The notes under the pieces were generated by a model. It was not told the DNA's origin, ran no database searches, and saw only the letters and a list, made by a program, of their open reading frames with translations. Below, one piece after another: positions 1-12,000 of a DNA stretch of 64,000 nucleotides (its first letter is position 1; every line of letters starts with the position of its first letter). Source of the DNA: Omphiscola glabra (lineage: Eukaryota > Mollusca > Gastropoda > Lymnaeidae); assembly GCA_964017045.1 (NCBI GenBank), contig OZ024802.1, forward strand, positions 8,772,935 to 8,836,934, read 5' to 3'. The translations under genes and the position numbers were made by a program.

Positions 1-333
1 CACACAGAAACACACACAATTTAATCTCGTCTGAGAAACCTTAGAGTATTTAAACCGGTAGAATTTCCCTGCCGGTGACCAGGACAATGCACGTAAAAAG
101 TCATGGTCTCAGTACGTAGAGTAATCTTGCATTACTTTAATGGTAGACTATCCGTCTGGGTTTCATTTTCAATTTAAGATTTTAGCGTGATGATTACGTC
201 AAGAGCTTTAAGCTATTGACGTCATCAGCAGAAGTAGCTTTATTAAATGACGACCTTACCATTATAATAAACCGTCTGGCATTGAAGAGCAGACAGAATA
301 TACAAATATGTGAGATGAGATCGAAATTTGCGA
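1..333. other. No gene recognised
   Basis: Mixed-composition sequence at the window edge. I see no coding frame, RNA gene or clear repeat before the degenerate array that follows. Confidence 0.5.
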
Positions 334-574
334 AAAGACCAATATTTGAGAAATGACCAACATTTGAGGCAGGACCAATGTTTCAGTAGTGATCACAAAT
401 TGAGACATGACCAACAGTCGAGGAAAGATCAACATTTGAGAAATAATCAACTTTGAGAAGTGATTAACATTTGAGAAAAGACCAACATTAGACAAAAGAC
501 CAACGTCTGAGAAAGATCAACATTTGAGAGGTGATCAACTTTTGATAAGTGACCAACATTTGAGCAGAGACCTG
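334..574. repeat. Degenerate ~20-bp minisatellite
   Basis: About a dozen imperfect copies of a unit with the core gaccaacatttgagaaa. Drift between copies is high, so the array is old. Short open frames across it are by-products of the repeat. Confidence 0.8.
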
Positions 575-696
575 TCAGAAGAAGCTGCGACCCTGAAGTC
601 ATGCTATCAGCAGTGTCTCACCATTTGCCAAGGGAAGTTGGCGGCTCCAAGTGTGCTAACTTTCTCTAGCCAACATTCCATAAACACTTTGCCCCC
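575..696. other. Unique sequence between two arrays
   Basis: A short non-repetitive stretch whose plus-strand translation contains several cysteines. There is no convincing start or splice context and no recognised family, so I do not call a gene. Confidence 0.3.
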
Positions 697-3172
697 TGTT
701 GACCAGCCACAGTTGATGTCCAAAATGTTGTCGCTCATTGCCCCTTTGTTGACCAGCCACAGTTGATGTCCAACATGTTGTCGCTCATTGCCCCCTTTTG
801 ACCAGCCACAGTTGATGTCCAAACCCCATTTTGACCAACCACAGTTGATGTCCAAAATGTTGTCGCTCATTGCCCCCTTTTGACCAGCCACAGTTGATGT
901 CCAAAATGTTGTCGCTCATTGCCCCCTTGTTCACCAACCACAGTTGATGTCCAAAATGTTGTCGCTCATTGCCCCCTTGTTGACCAACCACAGTTGATGT
1001 CCAAAATGTTGTCGCTCATTGCCCCCTTGTTGACCAGCCACAGTTGATGTCCAAAATGTTGTCGCTCATTGCCCCCTTTTTGACCAGCCACAGTTGATGT
1101 CCAAAATGTTGTCGCTCATTGCCCCCTTGTTGACCAGCCACAGTTGATGTCCAAAATGTTGTCGCTCATCGCCCCCTTGTTGACCAACCACAGTTGATGT
1201 CCAAAATGTTGTCGCTCATTGCCCCCTTGTTGACCAGCCACAGTGGTCCTTAACATTACGTTATGTTAGCACATTTAGCTCTTTGACGCCTTAAGTATTG
1301 AAGAATTAGTGTTTGATTTTAAAATATATTTATGCAAAGACAAAACTCGTTAAAAAGAATTTAATATCGCGAATTTTGTATCGGTGCACCCCTGTAGGCC
1401 CAGTGGTTCTCAAATTGTTATTGCTCATTTGCCCCCTGTTGACCAGCCACAGTTTAGGTCCAAAATGTTGTCGCTCATTGCCCCCTTGTTAACCAGCCAC
1501 AGTTGATGTCCAACATGTTGTCGCTCATTGCCCCCTTTTGACCAGCCACAGTTGATGTCCAAACCCCCTTTTGACCAACCACAGTTGATGTCCAAAATGT
1601 TGTCGCTCATTGCCCCCTTTTGACCAGCCACAGTTGATTTCCAAAATGTTGTCGCTCATTGCCCCCTTGTTCACCAACCACAGTTGATGTCCAAAATGTT
1701 GTCGCTCATTGCCCCCTTGTTGACCAACCACAGTTGATGTCCAAAATGTTGTCGCTCATTGCCCCCTTGTTGACCAACCACAGTTGAGGTCCAAAATGTT
1801 GTCGCTCATTGCCCCCTTGTTGACCAGCCACAGTTGATGTCCAAAATGTTGTCGCTCATTTCCCCCTTGTTGACCAACCACAGATGATGTCCAAAATGTT
1901 GTCGCTCATTGCCCCCTTGTTGACCAGCCACAGTTGATGTCCAAAATGTTGTCGCTCATTGCCCCCTTTTTGACCAGCCACAGTTGATGTCCAAAATGTT
2001 GTCGCTCATTGCCCCCTTGTTGACCAGCCACAGTTGATGTCCAAAATGTTGTCGCTCATCGCCCCCTTGTTGACCAACCACAGTTGATGTCCAAAATGTT
2101 GTCGCTCATTGCCCCCTTGTTGACCAGCCACAGTGGTCCTTAACATTACGTTATGTTAGCACATTTAGCTCTTTGACGCCTTAAGTATTGAAGACTTAGT
2201 GTTTGATTTTAAAATATATTTATGCAAAGACAAAACTCGTTAAAAAGAATTTAATATCGCGAATTTTGTATCGGTGCACCCCTGTAGGTCCAGTGGTTCT
2301 CAAATTGTTATTGCTCATTTGCCCCCTGTTGACCAGCCACAGTTGAGGTCCAAAATGTTGTCGCTCATTGCCCCCTTGTTGACCAACCACAGTTGATGTC
2401 CAAAATGTTGTCGCTCATTGCCCCCTTGTTGACCAGCCACAGTTGATGTCCAAAATGTTGTCGCTCATTGCCCCCTTGTTGACCAGCCACAGTTGATGTC
2501 CAAAATGTTGTCGCTCATTTCCCCCTTGTTGACCAACCACAGTTGATGTCCAAAATGTTGTCGCTCATTGCCCCCTTGTTGACCAGCCACAGTTGATGTC
2601 CAAAATGTTGTCGCTCATTGCCCCCTTGTTGACCAGCCACAGTTGATGTCCAAAATGTTGTCGCTCATTGCCCCCTTGTTGACCAGCCACAGTTGATGTC
2701 CAAAATGTTGTCGCTCATCGCCCCCTTGGTGACCAACCACAGTTGATGTCCAAAATGTTGTCGCTCATTGCCCCCTTGTTGACCAGCCACAGTGGTCCTT
2801 AACATTACGTTATGTTAGCACATTTAGCTCTTTGACGCCTTAAGTATTGAAGACTTAGTGTTTGATTTTAAAATATATTTATGCAAAGACAAAACTCGTT
2901 AAAAAGAATTTAATATCGCGAATTTTGTATCGGTGCACCCCTGTAGGCCCAGTGGTTCTCAAATTGTTATTGCTCATTTGCCCCCTGTTGACCAGCCACA
3001 GTTGAGGTCCAAAATGTTGTCGCTCATTGCCCCCTTGTTGACCAGCCACAGTTGAAGTCCAATATGTTGTCGCTCATTGCCCCCTTGTTGACCAGCCACA
3101 GTTGATGTCCAAAATGTTGTCGCTCATTGCCCCCTTGTTGACCAGCCACAGTTGAGGTCCAAAATGTTGTCG
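697..3172. repeat. 50-bp minisatellite with repeated spacer (higher-order repeat)
   Basis: The 50-bp unit contains gttgatgtccaaaatgttgt followed by cgctcattgccccc and a tgaccagccaca end. It recurs in blocks separated by a near-identical spacer of roughly 190-200 bp that starts at 1241, 2131 and 2790. The spacers are therefore 890 and 659 bp apart, with about 14 and 9 units between them. Spacer and units have been amplified together. Antisense open frames of up to about 94 codons here are shadows of the repeat. Confidence 0.95.
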
Positions 3173-3296
3173 TCATTTCTCTTAGCATAACTCTGTAGTA
3201 CATTGTTTTTATCCAGAGATTTCATGAGGCTAGACGAAATTTTCATTTGGTTTTCTAACGAAATTGAAAGAAATCTCGCACACCTATCTGTTAACA

Positions 3297-3484
3297 TCAT
3301 GCAACACTTTGTGCGAACACGACATTGAAACTAACAGATACAAGTGAGAACTAATTCTAAGCAACACTTTGTGTAAACAAGACATTGAAACTAACAGGTA
3401 CAGGTGAGAACTAATTCTAAGTAACACTTTGTGCAAACACGACATTGAAACTAACAGGTACAGGTGATAACTAATTCTAAGCAT
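3297..3484. repeat. 60-bp tandem repeat, three copies
   Basis: Three copies of a 60-bp unit containing aacactttgtg and gacattgaaactaacag, with a few substitutions between copies. Confidence 0.9.
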
Positions 3485-3721
3485 CAATTCTGAGTAATTT
3501 TTATTTGAAACCATTAAACGTTTTGGCCCTTTTTATAACTCAACCACACATTTTGAATCAAATTGTTTGTTCAAATGGCAAAACTATATTATTTTCAGGT
3601 TCATGAACAGCACAGAAAAAACATATTAACGAATCATGTTGTTAAAGCAAATTTGTTTCTATAAAGACAGCTACTAGTTTTTAATGAATCGTCTTGTGTA
3701 GTCATTTTTAAAAAAAATACA

Positions 3722-4232
3722 TTAACCCAATATGTGATACCATCATATTGGTAGCTACAATAACCCAATGTGTGACACCATCATATTGGTAGCTACAGTA
3801 ACCCAATGTGTGACACCATCATATTGGTAGCTACATTAACCCAATGTGTGACACCATCACATTGTTAGCTACAGTAACCCAATGTGTGACACCATCATAT
3901 TGTTAGCTACAGTAACCCAATGTGTGACATCATCACATTGTTAGCTACAGTAACCCAATGTGTGACACCATCATATTGTTAGCTACAGTAACCCAATGTG
4001 TGACACCATCATATTGTTAGCTACAGTAACCCAATGTGTGACATCATCACATTGTTAGCTACAGTAACCCAATGTGTGACACCATCATATTGTTAGCTAC
4101 AGTAACCCAATGTTTGACATCATCACATTGTTAGCTACAGTAACCCAATGTGTGACACCATCATATTGTTAGCTACATTAACCCAATGTGTGACACCATC
4201 ATATCGTTAGCTACAGTAACCCAATGCCTGAC
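3722..4232. repeat. 38-bp minisatellite
   Basis: About 13 copies of a 38-bp unit with core taacccaatgtgtgacacca followed by tcatattgttagctac. Two variants (catcacatt and catcatatt) alternate, which suggests duplication of multi-unit blocks. It lies just 3' of the minus-strand Ig receptor gene. Confidence 0.95.
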
Positions 4233-4347
4233 TTATTCTTAACCAAGTGCCGAGAAAGCACACAATTATAATAACCACAATATACTTTGGGCAATGTTTT
4301 ATAAATGCAGTAATTTATGAAGTGGACTTTTTGTGTACATGTTAAAG

Positions 4348-6028
4348 CTAAGAGTAATCAACATTTACGTAAGGTGAATCCCTCCTGGCGTTGTTTGATC
4401 CAATGACAGTCCGACCAAACGCTACATGTGGCTGAGCTCCTAAAGGGCTTAAATTTATTAATGGTGTTACTATCTGACGAGAATGATGTCCTGGAGTTTG
4501 GCCTCGAGCCAATGCACATGACGTTTGTCTGCGGGTTGAGCATCTTCTAGTGATGTATTCGATACAGCCAGGTGAACACATGCGGTCTTCGATATCCTCA
4601 TAGATATGTGACTCTAAAGAGTGGTTCGAGACTAAACATTTATGTAGTCGATGACGGTATTTACACGTAATAATAACTAGTATCGATAAGGTTAAAGTAA
4701 CTGTTACTCCCACTGCCATGAGCGGATCAAAGCTTAAGACATCTTTACTTAGAATACTTTGATGTTTAGAAATTTCAACTTCAAAATGACTCTCTTGAAC
4801 AGAGCAACCATTTTTGTGAATGCCAGAACACGTGCAGCTCACTAATCCATTTACTTTGGTGAGATTCAAGATCAATTGAAAATTCATTTCCACATATTCT
4901 TTCTCCAACACAATTTCAAGTTCTAATTCTGTCACACACTTAACATGGAAACATGAAATGTCATGAAAATTCTCATCTTCATTCACCCCACAGGTAAAGG
5001 CAAAGATAGTATATCTATTAATATGAATTCTGTCAATAATTTTTTCGTTTGTCGAAACTGATCGAGCTTCGATGGAAATGTGTGGTTGCCACTTAATTCC
5101 TAGCTCCGTTTGATTGGACACAGTTCCAAAAGGTGTCTTACCAAAACACGTGACATATGTATCTTGGTGTTCAGCGTGTGCTAAAAAAGAGGCGGTGATG
5201 GTCAAAGCTGTGTCTGCGCTGGTCACTTCGTCATGAAGATATTGTCCGTCTTTAGTATAACTCAATACGATTGTAAGCTTTGGGAGGGATCTGAACTCAC
5301 GAGCCTCACACAATACAGTAACATTGTGTACTGAATCATGGCATATACTAGACGGTATAATACCTTGCTTTTGAATGATAACATAACCAAGACTAGGAGA
5401 TCCCGTGGTTTGTGAAGTGGACGTGGCTGTGGACGCATCTGAACTGTTTGATATCACAAACAACGGAGTTGGTCTAGCAGCTACAGAGGAGTTGTAGACG
5501 AAAGTCACATTAGGTCGGAGAACGCCAAACAACTGATATTCACCTGGATGAAGATCGAGAATCTCGGCAAAACAAAATCCTTTCATAAATGTCGGTTGTG
5601 CAGAGTTAATGGCCGTGAGATTGTATCGAACTATTTCCGGCTTTACTTTAACTTCCGCTGTTCTCTGGTCTCTTCTCTTGTAAACCATATGACACTCCAG
5701 ACCAGGGTAGACTTTCGGAGTCTTGCACGTGAAACGAACATATCTCCGTCCAGTCATTTCAGTGAAACAAAATGGCGTTTCCGGTTTGTAAAAGACTTGC
5801 AGGTTACAGATCGGGTGTGCATCCAGTGTTCTGCCATTCTCGGTACACTGTATTTGACGATTCATGTCTTCTGTGGTCACGTGAGATAAGCTGAGCGAGC
5901 TGTGCGATTGGTTGTTTGTCACGTACAGCTTTGATAAGCTGTGTAAGGTCAAAGTTGAAAGTTCATCGCATGCGTTAACTGTCATCTTTTCACCGGAAGC
6001 AGTCATGGTTTCCCAATTCACACTGGAT
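4348..6028 (-). CDS. Exon 2 of Ig-like receptor 1 (ectodomain, TM, tail)
   Basis: One large terminal exon holds the rest of the ectodomain, the membrane helix and the whole tail, ending in TAG at 4350-4348. The acceptor AG is at 6030-6029. An open frame of 557 codons in AT-rich surroundings, with cysteines and sequons placed as in the paralogue, shows that it codes. Confidence 0.85.
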
Positions 6029-6371
6029 CTAGTTAATACAAATCAGAAGTGTCAATACAATCAAATTATTCGACTTTTAGTCTTCTTGTATTCTGAATTT
6101 ATTAATAGCTATGTATAACATATTTTTGAACTCTCCGAAACGCAAACATTCTTTTATCAACAATATGCAAAGGAAGTTATGCATAATTAATATTTAAGAA
6201 AACGCAGCTCAAAACTAACCTTTGGCTTTGGCATGGACAGTCCAGCTGAAGATGCTGACCGATCTCAACAGGGAGACATGGAGATGTAGCAGAGAAACCG
6301 GAAATGACTATTATAACAAATAACAATACGTGATGCCCACTGTGATCCTGGGAACATAAGGTTAAGTTCAT
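4348..6371 (-). CDS. Ig-like single-pass membrane receptor 1 (orphan), two exons, complete
   Basis: Spliced from exon 1 (6371-6220) and exon 2 (6028-4348) it encodes 610 residues. Seen directly: a hydrophobic N-terminal signal peptide (about residues 15-29); an Ig-like domain 1 with C45/C47, W56 and C112; a second Ig-like module with cysteines near residues 290 and 343; many N-glycosylation sequons; a membrane helix at about 482-505; and a 105-residue cytoplasmic tail. The tail has four tyrosines: YEDI near 527, YITR near 542, YVNV near 604, and one two residues from the end. YVNV fits the pYxN consensus bound by Grb2-type SH2 domains. The intron is phase 2 (CAAAG|GTTAGT, TTAACTAG|A) and interrupts Ig domain 1. 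The frame opens before 6021 only through the splice, since the codon at 6021 is GTG and not a start. It is paralogous to the gene at 26810-30815. Cell-surface recognition and phosphotyrosine signalling is an inference; I recognise no named family. Confidence 0.8.
6220..6371 (-). CDS. Exon 1 of Ig-like receptor 1 (signal peptide exon)
   Basis: Codes 50 residues plus two bases: ATG at 6371-6369, the signal peptide and the first strand of Ig domain 1 with its leading cysteine (LQLDCPC). The donor is GTTAGT at 6219-6214. The paralogue's first exon ends at the same point and phase, which supports both models. Confidence 0.78.
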
Positions 6372-6393
6372 TGACGGTGCCTTTCTGTGGCAG

Positions 6394-6473
6394 AGAGAGA
6401 GAGAGAGAGAGAGTGAGATAGAGAGTCAGAGAGTGAGAGAGACAGAGAGAGAGAGAGTCAGACAGACAGAGAA
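6394..6473. repeat. (GA)n microsatellite
   Basis: An imperfect GA-rich run with GAGT and GACA interruptions, immediately 5' of the Ig receptor 1 start codon (upstream on the minus strand). Confidence 0.9.
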
Positions 6474-6678
6474 AGGTTGGCTCTGGCTAGTGGTCACTTT
6501 GATGCACAATGTAGAGTTTTCAATAACAAATTATTTTGTTTTCTTTAAACCGGTAACCATTTAAATGATCATTGCTGCTTACAGAGAATCGATATTGTAA
6601 TGAAGATTGATATGATATAATTTAAAATCTAAATCATACACAGTTTAATAAGCAAAAACAAACTAAAAACAATTGCGG

Positions 6679-7434
6679 AAAGGTGTATTGGGGATGGAAA
6701 TATAGGTGTGTTGGGGATGGAAATCTAGGTGTATTGGGCATGGAAATCTAGGTGTGTTGGGCATTGAAATCTAGGTGTGTTGAGCATGGAAATTTTGGTG
6801 TGTTGGGCATGGAAATCTAGGTGTGTTGGACATGGAAATCTACGTGTGTTTGGCATGGAAATCTATGTGTGTTGGGCATGGAAATCTAGGTGTATTGGGC
6901 ATGGAAATCTAGATGTATTGGGCATGGAAATCTAGGTGTATTGTGCATGGAAATCTAGGTGTATTGGGCATGGAAATCTTTGTGTATTGGGCATGGAAAT
7001 CTAGGTGTATTGGGCATGGAAATCTAGGTGTATGGGCATGGAAATCTAGGTGTTTTGGGCATGGAAATCTAGGTGTATTGGGCATGGAAATCTAGGTGTG
7101 TTGGGCATGGAAATCTAGGTGAATTGGGCATGTAAATCTAGGTGTATTGGGCATGGAAATCTAGGTGTGCTGGGCATGGAAATCTAGGTGTTGGGCATGG
7201 AAATCTAGGTGTATTGGGCATAGAAATCTAGGTGTGTGGGGCATGGAAATCTAGGTGTGTTAGGCATGGAAATCTAGGTGTGTTGGGCATGGATATCTAG
7301 GTGTATTGGGCATGGAAATCTACGTGTGTTGGGCATGGAAATCTAGGTGTATTGGGCATGGAAATCTAGGTGTATTGTGCATGGAAATCTAGGTGTATTG
7401 GGCAGTGAAATCTAGATGTGTTGGGCATGGAAAC
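6679..7434. repeat. 23-bp minisatellite
   Basis: About 33 copies of a 23-bp unit with core ggaaatctaggtgtattggg followed by cat. Scattered 1-3 bp indels break any reading frame. Confidence 0.95.
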
Positions 7435-7719
7435 CTGTATAGCCTACAAATAATATAGTCTATATGATAAAAATGTAATATCGCTTTGTATATTGAACTC
7501 ATATCAAAAGTCCTAAGATAATCTGAGACAGACGCTCACAGGTATACAAATCTCAATTGAAAGTTTCAAACGTTAACCAAACATTTAAAGCCTCGCTTTT
7601 AAAACCTTTGCTAGTTTTCTATTAATGAAGTATCTAAATAAAAAAGTAATTCACATGAAATAATGAATTCAGCACTACTTTTGCGCTAAAGAATTATAAA
7701 ACTAAATAAAATGTAAAGT

Positions 7720-7934
7720 CGATAAGATCGTACCGCATTTTTTTGTTACCATGGCCGCCAACTTGATTGGCGTGACCCGTAAAATGAAGAATAAAACGTT
7801 AAAAAGTAATGAAAAATTGTCCCTAAATGTATCCCTAAACCTAAACTGAGCCCTAAATCTATCCTTAAACCTAACGTGAACCCTAAATCTACCCTTAAGC
7901 CTAACTTAATCAAATGAGGTACGATCTATCTTAA
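7720..7934. mobile_element. Candidate small TIR element
   Basis: Inverted ends cgataagatcgtacc (7720-7734) and ggtacgatctatctta (7919-7934) match apart from one indel. The interior holds degenerate ccctaaacctaa-type repeats. There is no coding capacity and no clear target duplication, so this is a tentative MITE. Confidence 0.45.
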
Positions 7935-8592
7935 TTAGCCAAAAAAAAATTAAGATACATTTTTGAATATTAAAAAACAACAGCATGAGTGTACACTTGT
8001 GTGTACACTTGTTTAGCTCATATGTGTATTTTGTACAACTTACCGGGAAACAGCCCCTTGAGAGGCCTTGCATTTGATTTTGAACACGTCTTTCCTTTCT
8101 TGAGAACTGTTCACCTGCAGTGTTGACAACACTGCCCGCATGTCGGTGAAGAGTTACAATCTGACAGCGTTATCTTTCTTTTCCAAGAAATTCTCCCGTG
8201 AATGGAAGTAAAGGGCCGGCATAGCGGTGTATGACAATGTGTCAACAGACTTCAGTGACCGTAGTTCAACAGAGGAGATATTTAAACAGCACCATGAAAG
8301 GGTGATAAGACCATACGGAAAGGGGGGAGGGGGTGTCGACTGACGTGGAAGTTAAACATTTCACCTTTCTTGGGAAAATAATATGAAGACATTCCAAAGG
8401 CAGACATTTTATATGAAAATCATTTCAGCATTAAAAAAAGGGCTGCCTAGGTGTTACTCTCGGCAGACGACCGACACGTTGTTCTCAAAACAGACGACTA
8501 CCTACTCTATAAGAAGAATTTTAAGGAATATGAATGGAGCATGCTTGAATGAACTTAATGTAACAAGGGGCCAGAAAAAACTGACAAATTCT
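7935..8592. other. No gene recognised
   Basis: Mostly unique AT-rich sequence. The open frame from 8383 runs into the following tandem array and has no recognisable domain. Confidence 0.5.
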
Positions 8593-8786
8593 ATTTACTG
8601 TGCTTTCATGTTTACCTGTGTATTCATGTTTACTGTGCTTTCCTGTTTACTGTGCTTTCCTGTTTACTGTGCTTTCCTATTTACTGTGCTTTCCTGTTTA
8701 CATGTGCTTACCTCTTTACTGTGCTTTCCTGTTTACTGTGCTTTCCTGTTAAATGTGTTTTCCTGTTTACTGTGCTTTACAAGTTC
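8593..8786. repeat. 17-bp minisatellite
   Basis: About 11 copies of a unit with core tttactgtgctttcctg. One strand is pyrimidine-rich. Confidence 0.9.
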
Positions 8787-9135
8787 AACTGACTAAGTTT
8801 ATCTTTATGTCAATTTTTGCCTGTCGTTGAAGACATTTTAGACAAACTTTCGTTGTCAAGTTGTGCTATATATCAGGCTTTCCCCCCTGGTCAGTAAGTT
8901 ATATTTCATATTGCTTCCTCAGCATATTCCACCTCAGGGATAAACGCACGTTCCCTATTACTAACTTAAAACTGCACGATCATCAATCATAGAACATTCA
9001 GCTTGGTTACAAAGGCATATTGATTTTGAAACTAACCAAGTTCTGATCATAACAATTTATACGACTCTATCTAAAATAGACAAGGTGCAATACATTTTTA
9101 TTTATAAAATATGCGATTGAATCCAGGACAAACAC

Positions 9136-9345
9136 TGAAAATAGACAGGACAAGGATGCTAGACTGTGACAATCTCATTAAAACCAGACATGAGAATGAT
9201 GCTAATCTATGACAATCCCATTGAAACCAGACATGAGAATGAAGCTAATCTATGACAATCTCATTAAAACCAGACATGAGAAAGATGCTAATCTATGACA
9301 ATCCCATTGAAACCAGACATGAGAATGAAGCTAATCTGTGACGTT
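9136..9345. repeat. 42-bp tandem repeat
   Basis: Roughly five copies of a 42-bp unit containing aaaccagacatgagaatg and gctaatctatgacaatc. Alternate copies share variants, so the immediate ancestor was probably a two-unit block. Confidence 0.9.
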
Positions 9346-10246
9346 TAAAATTGAACATTTAAAAATAGTTTCTGAGACTGGAACAACTTCATTTTCAAAA
9401 CAAATCCACTGCGTTATTTTTGCCCCCCCTCACCCCCCCCCCCAGTTTTATGTCCTCCTTATTGCAAAGTCTATAGTTATTTTTTTTTTCGACATGACAC
9501 TTTTGCCACCTTAAATATCTGAGAATCCTTGATACGGAAGGAGACGCTATACCACGTGACAGCTCTGTTACATTATCTTTATAAATAATTAAACATTCCC
9601 AAAACTTTACAATGGGAAATGCAATTCAAAACAAACTTTCATTAAAATAATTGAAACAAATTGATCTGAAAAGAAAACATGTGGCATTATTTCACTTCAG
9701 AATGGATTGTAGCAGAATGTTTTGTTCGAGGCATTAATTAATTTTTTTTTAAACCTTGTTTTGTAACTTAATTTTAAACTTCTATTTATAGCAACATCAT
9801 ACCTTGAACAGAATGAGGCACTGGAAGCAACGATAACTCAAATATGTTCACTTCTATTTAGTTAAACTAAAATAGTATATCCCTTGAAATAAGATGCTGG
9901 GGCCAATGCACTACAGAACATACCCAGATTGAGATGCATTGCTCTTTAAAGGAAAAAAAAAAAACGGGAATGAAAGATGTTAAGAAATTTTATACCACTG
10001 TAGACCTCTAAAGTTGCATTTTTAATCCTAGTCTACTGAGAAATATGTGTCGGCAAGATAAAGGCGGTCAAATCATGATTTCTGGTAGAGCTTTACTCTT
10101 CTCAAATTGGAAAACCAATAAAGCTGTTTATATAATACTAGATACTTCCCGTGTGGCCTAAGCCACCAAAACAGCAGAATATTGAATTAAAAAAAGACAC
10201 ACTGATTTATAACAAAGCACTTTTAAACGTTTGCAAATTATCGTCT
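9346..10246. other. No gene recognised
   Basis: AT-rich DNA with C, T and A homopolymer runs near 9421-9441, 9480 and 9952. No coding frame or structured repeat seen. Confidence 0.5.
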
Positions 10247-10639
10247 TTACATCTGGAAAACTTCAAAGAAAACTATATTTCGAGTAAAATGGCGACCATC
10301 TTTCAGCAGCTTTCCTTGCTGTGGGTTTTTTGTAATGTGGACTTTTATTCGTGTTGGGTTCCTTGATCGGGACAATGAAACGTAGAGCTGACCATGTGAG
10401 AATACTGCAGTCTGTAGATCGATATCGACGTGGTCAAATGTTTGCCCTTGTGATTTATTTATTGTGATCGCATAAGCAGGAATGATGGGAAATTGTCGAC
10501 GCTTCAGAATAAACGGCAGTGTTGTATCTGATGGAGCCAAATCAATTCTTGGAATGAAAACAATATGCCCACGGTTGCACTCTGAAATGATTTCCTGCGG
10601 AACGGAATTTTGCCGCATTGGGTCCTTGTCTTGGCCCAT
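10247..10639 (-). mobile_element. Helitron helicase C-terminal fragment
   Basis: A 130-codon minus-strand frame shows the end of a PIF1-like helicase as found in Helitron Rep/helicase proteins. It has a VFIPRIDLAPSD block, a KRRQFPI block, then AYAITINKSQGQTFDHV and FSHGQLYVSLSRSRNP, which correspond to the last helicase motifs. The conserved segment begins abruptly and the part before VFIPRI is poorly conserved, so this is a truncated, decayed copy. No Helitron 3' hairpin was confirmed. Confidence 0.8.
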
Positions 10640-12000
10640 TCGGAGGTGATAAATGTGGAAACTAACATTGAATGAAAGCCAAGCCCATACTTTGAAAAGA
10701 AGTCCTAATATCTTTATGTTGCATATAAGTGTTCTTCGTTTTAAATAATTTTTTACTTGCTCTTTTTCTTCAGAAAAAAGAAATTTTCAGTATCACTATA
10801 TGAATTCTTTAATATATCTTGAAACAATCATCCGCAACTGTGTCTGACGGGAAATGAATAAAATTTTTGATGACCCATGTACTAAAATATTATAAATAAC
10901 TTTAAAATGAATATTTGGTTATAAATATCCTCATGACAGAAATGTCATATTACTCTGATTTGTTGACAATATTAAATGAAACTAAGTAAATTTTAATACA
11001 TGCAGCATTTACTTTTATGAAATTAATAAATGTAATGCTTTACGCAGTGAAAAATGTAAGGTTGAAGATACAAAGCTAACATTAATTAATTACTAACAAT
11101 TGGTGGAGGTACTCGTATATCATTTCAAAATGTATAATTATTAAAAAAATTAAACGAAATATAAAACATTCATAGCGAAGAATTCATCTTTAATGACTGA
11201 AGTTTTATAATTACGATTAATATTACGGTATTTAGAGAATAACCTTTTAAAATACAATTTAAAGTTAAACATGGGTATTGAACGAAATAAACATGACTAC
11301 TGTTTATATTTTTTCCCGATTTTTACGGACATGTTTATTAACTATGACACTATTTTACACTTAAATTAAGTTGTAGTAACAATATAATGTCGTTTTTACC
11401 AAATACTTACATTGATGTAAATACTTAAGTTATATAATTCATAAAATTAATCTGATTTCTTTTTAATTAATAGTAATTCAAAGATATTAAGATAATGCAT
11501 GTCAAATGATGAATCCACATACTAATTAGAGCAGACGTCATTTTGGCAATTAACATAATTTTAAATTAAATTTCGCATTAAAAACAACGCACTACAAAAT
11601 GACAAATGTTTGTGTTTTCCCGATAAATTTCAAGCTCGGTTATTAAATCAAAGAAAATTAGACGTTTGGCTAAATAGGCAATTCGCACTATGACGTCATT
11701 TGTGTGATTATTTAGAACTTATTAATTTTAATTTTATTTCGCCTTATTGACAACGCGCTAAAGAACGCACTAACAACAACTAATGTTTAGGTTTTCCCGA
11801 TAAATATGATTACTGTGTATTTCTTTGATCATATTTTTTCTATTTAATTTTTTTTCATACCTTTCAAACGCATATAAAATGCTTAAGATAGTTCCTTAGT
11901 TGTTTCTTTATATGTATTTGTTATTTATAATATTAATACTTAAACCTTTGCTAAAATAAAATCGGAAATATAATATTTTTTGCGCATGTAAATTTATTCG
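10640..12000. other. AT-rich, no gene recognised
   Basis: Very AT-rich, low-complexity sequence without usable reading frames, between the Helitron and LINE fragments. It may contain decayed transposon sequence that I cannot identify. Confidence 0.5.

Noticed and set aside
524..766. 80-codon frame with EEAATLKSCYQQCLTICQG
   Set aside because: Runs from one tandem array into another; only a short unique part with no splice context.
5548..5889. 113-codon frame opposite Ig receptor 1
   Set aside because: Antisense shadow of a well-supported exon.
7800..7915. Telomere-like ccctaaa repeats
   Set aside because: Irregular and short, inside a TIR-bounded element, not a telomeric array.
8383..8796. 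137-codon frame
   Set aside because: The second half is the 17-bp minisatellite and the first half shows no known domain.
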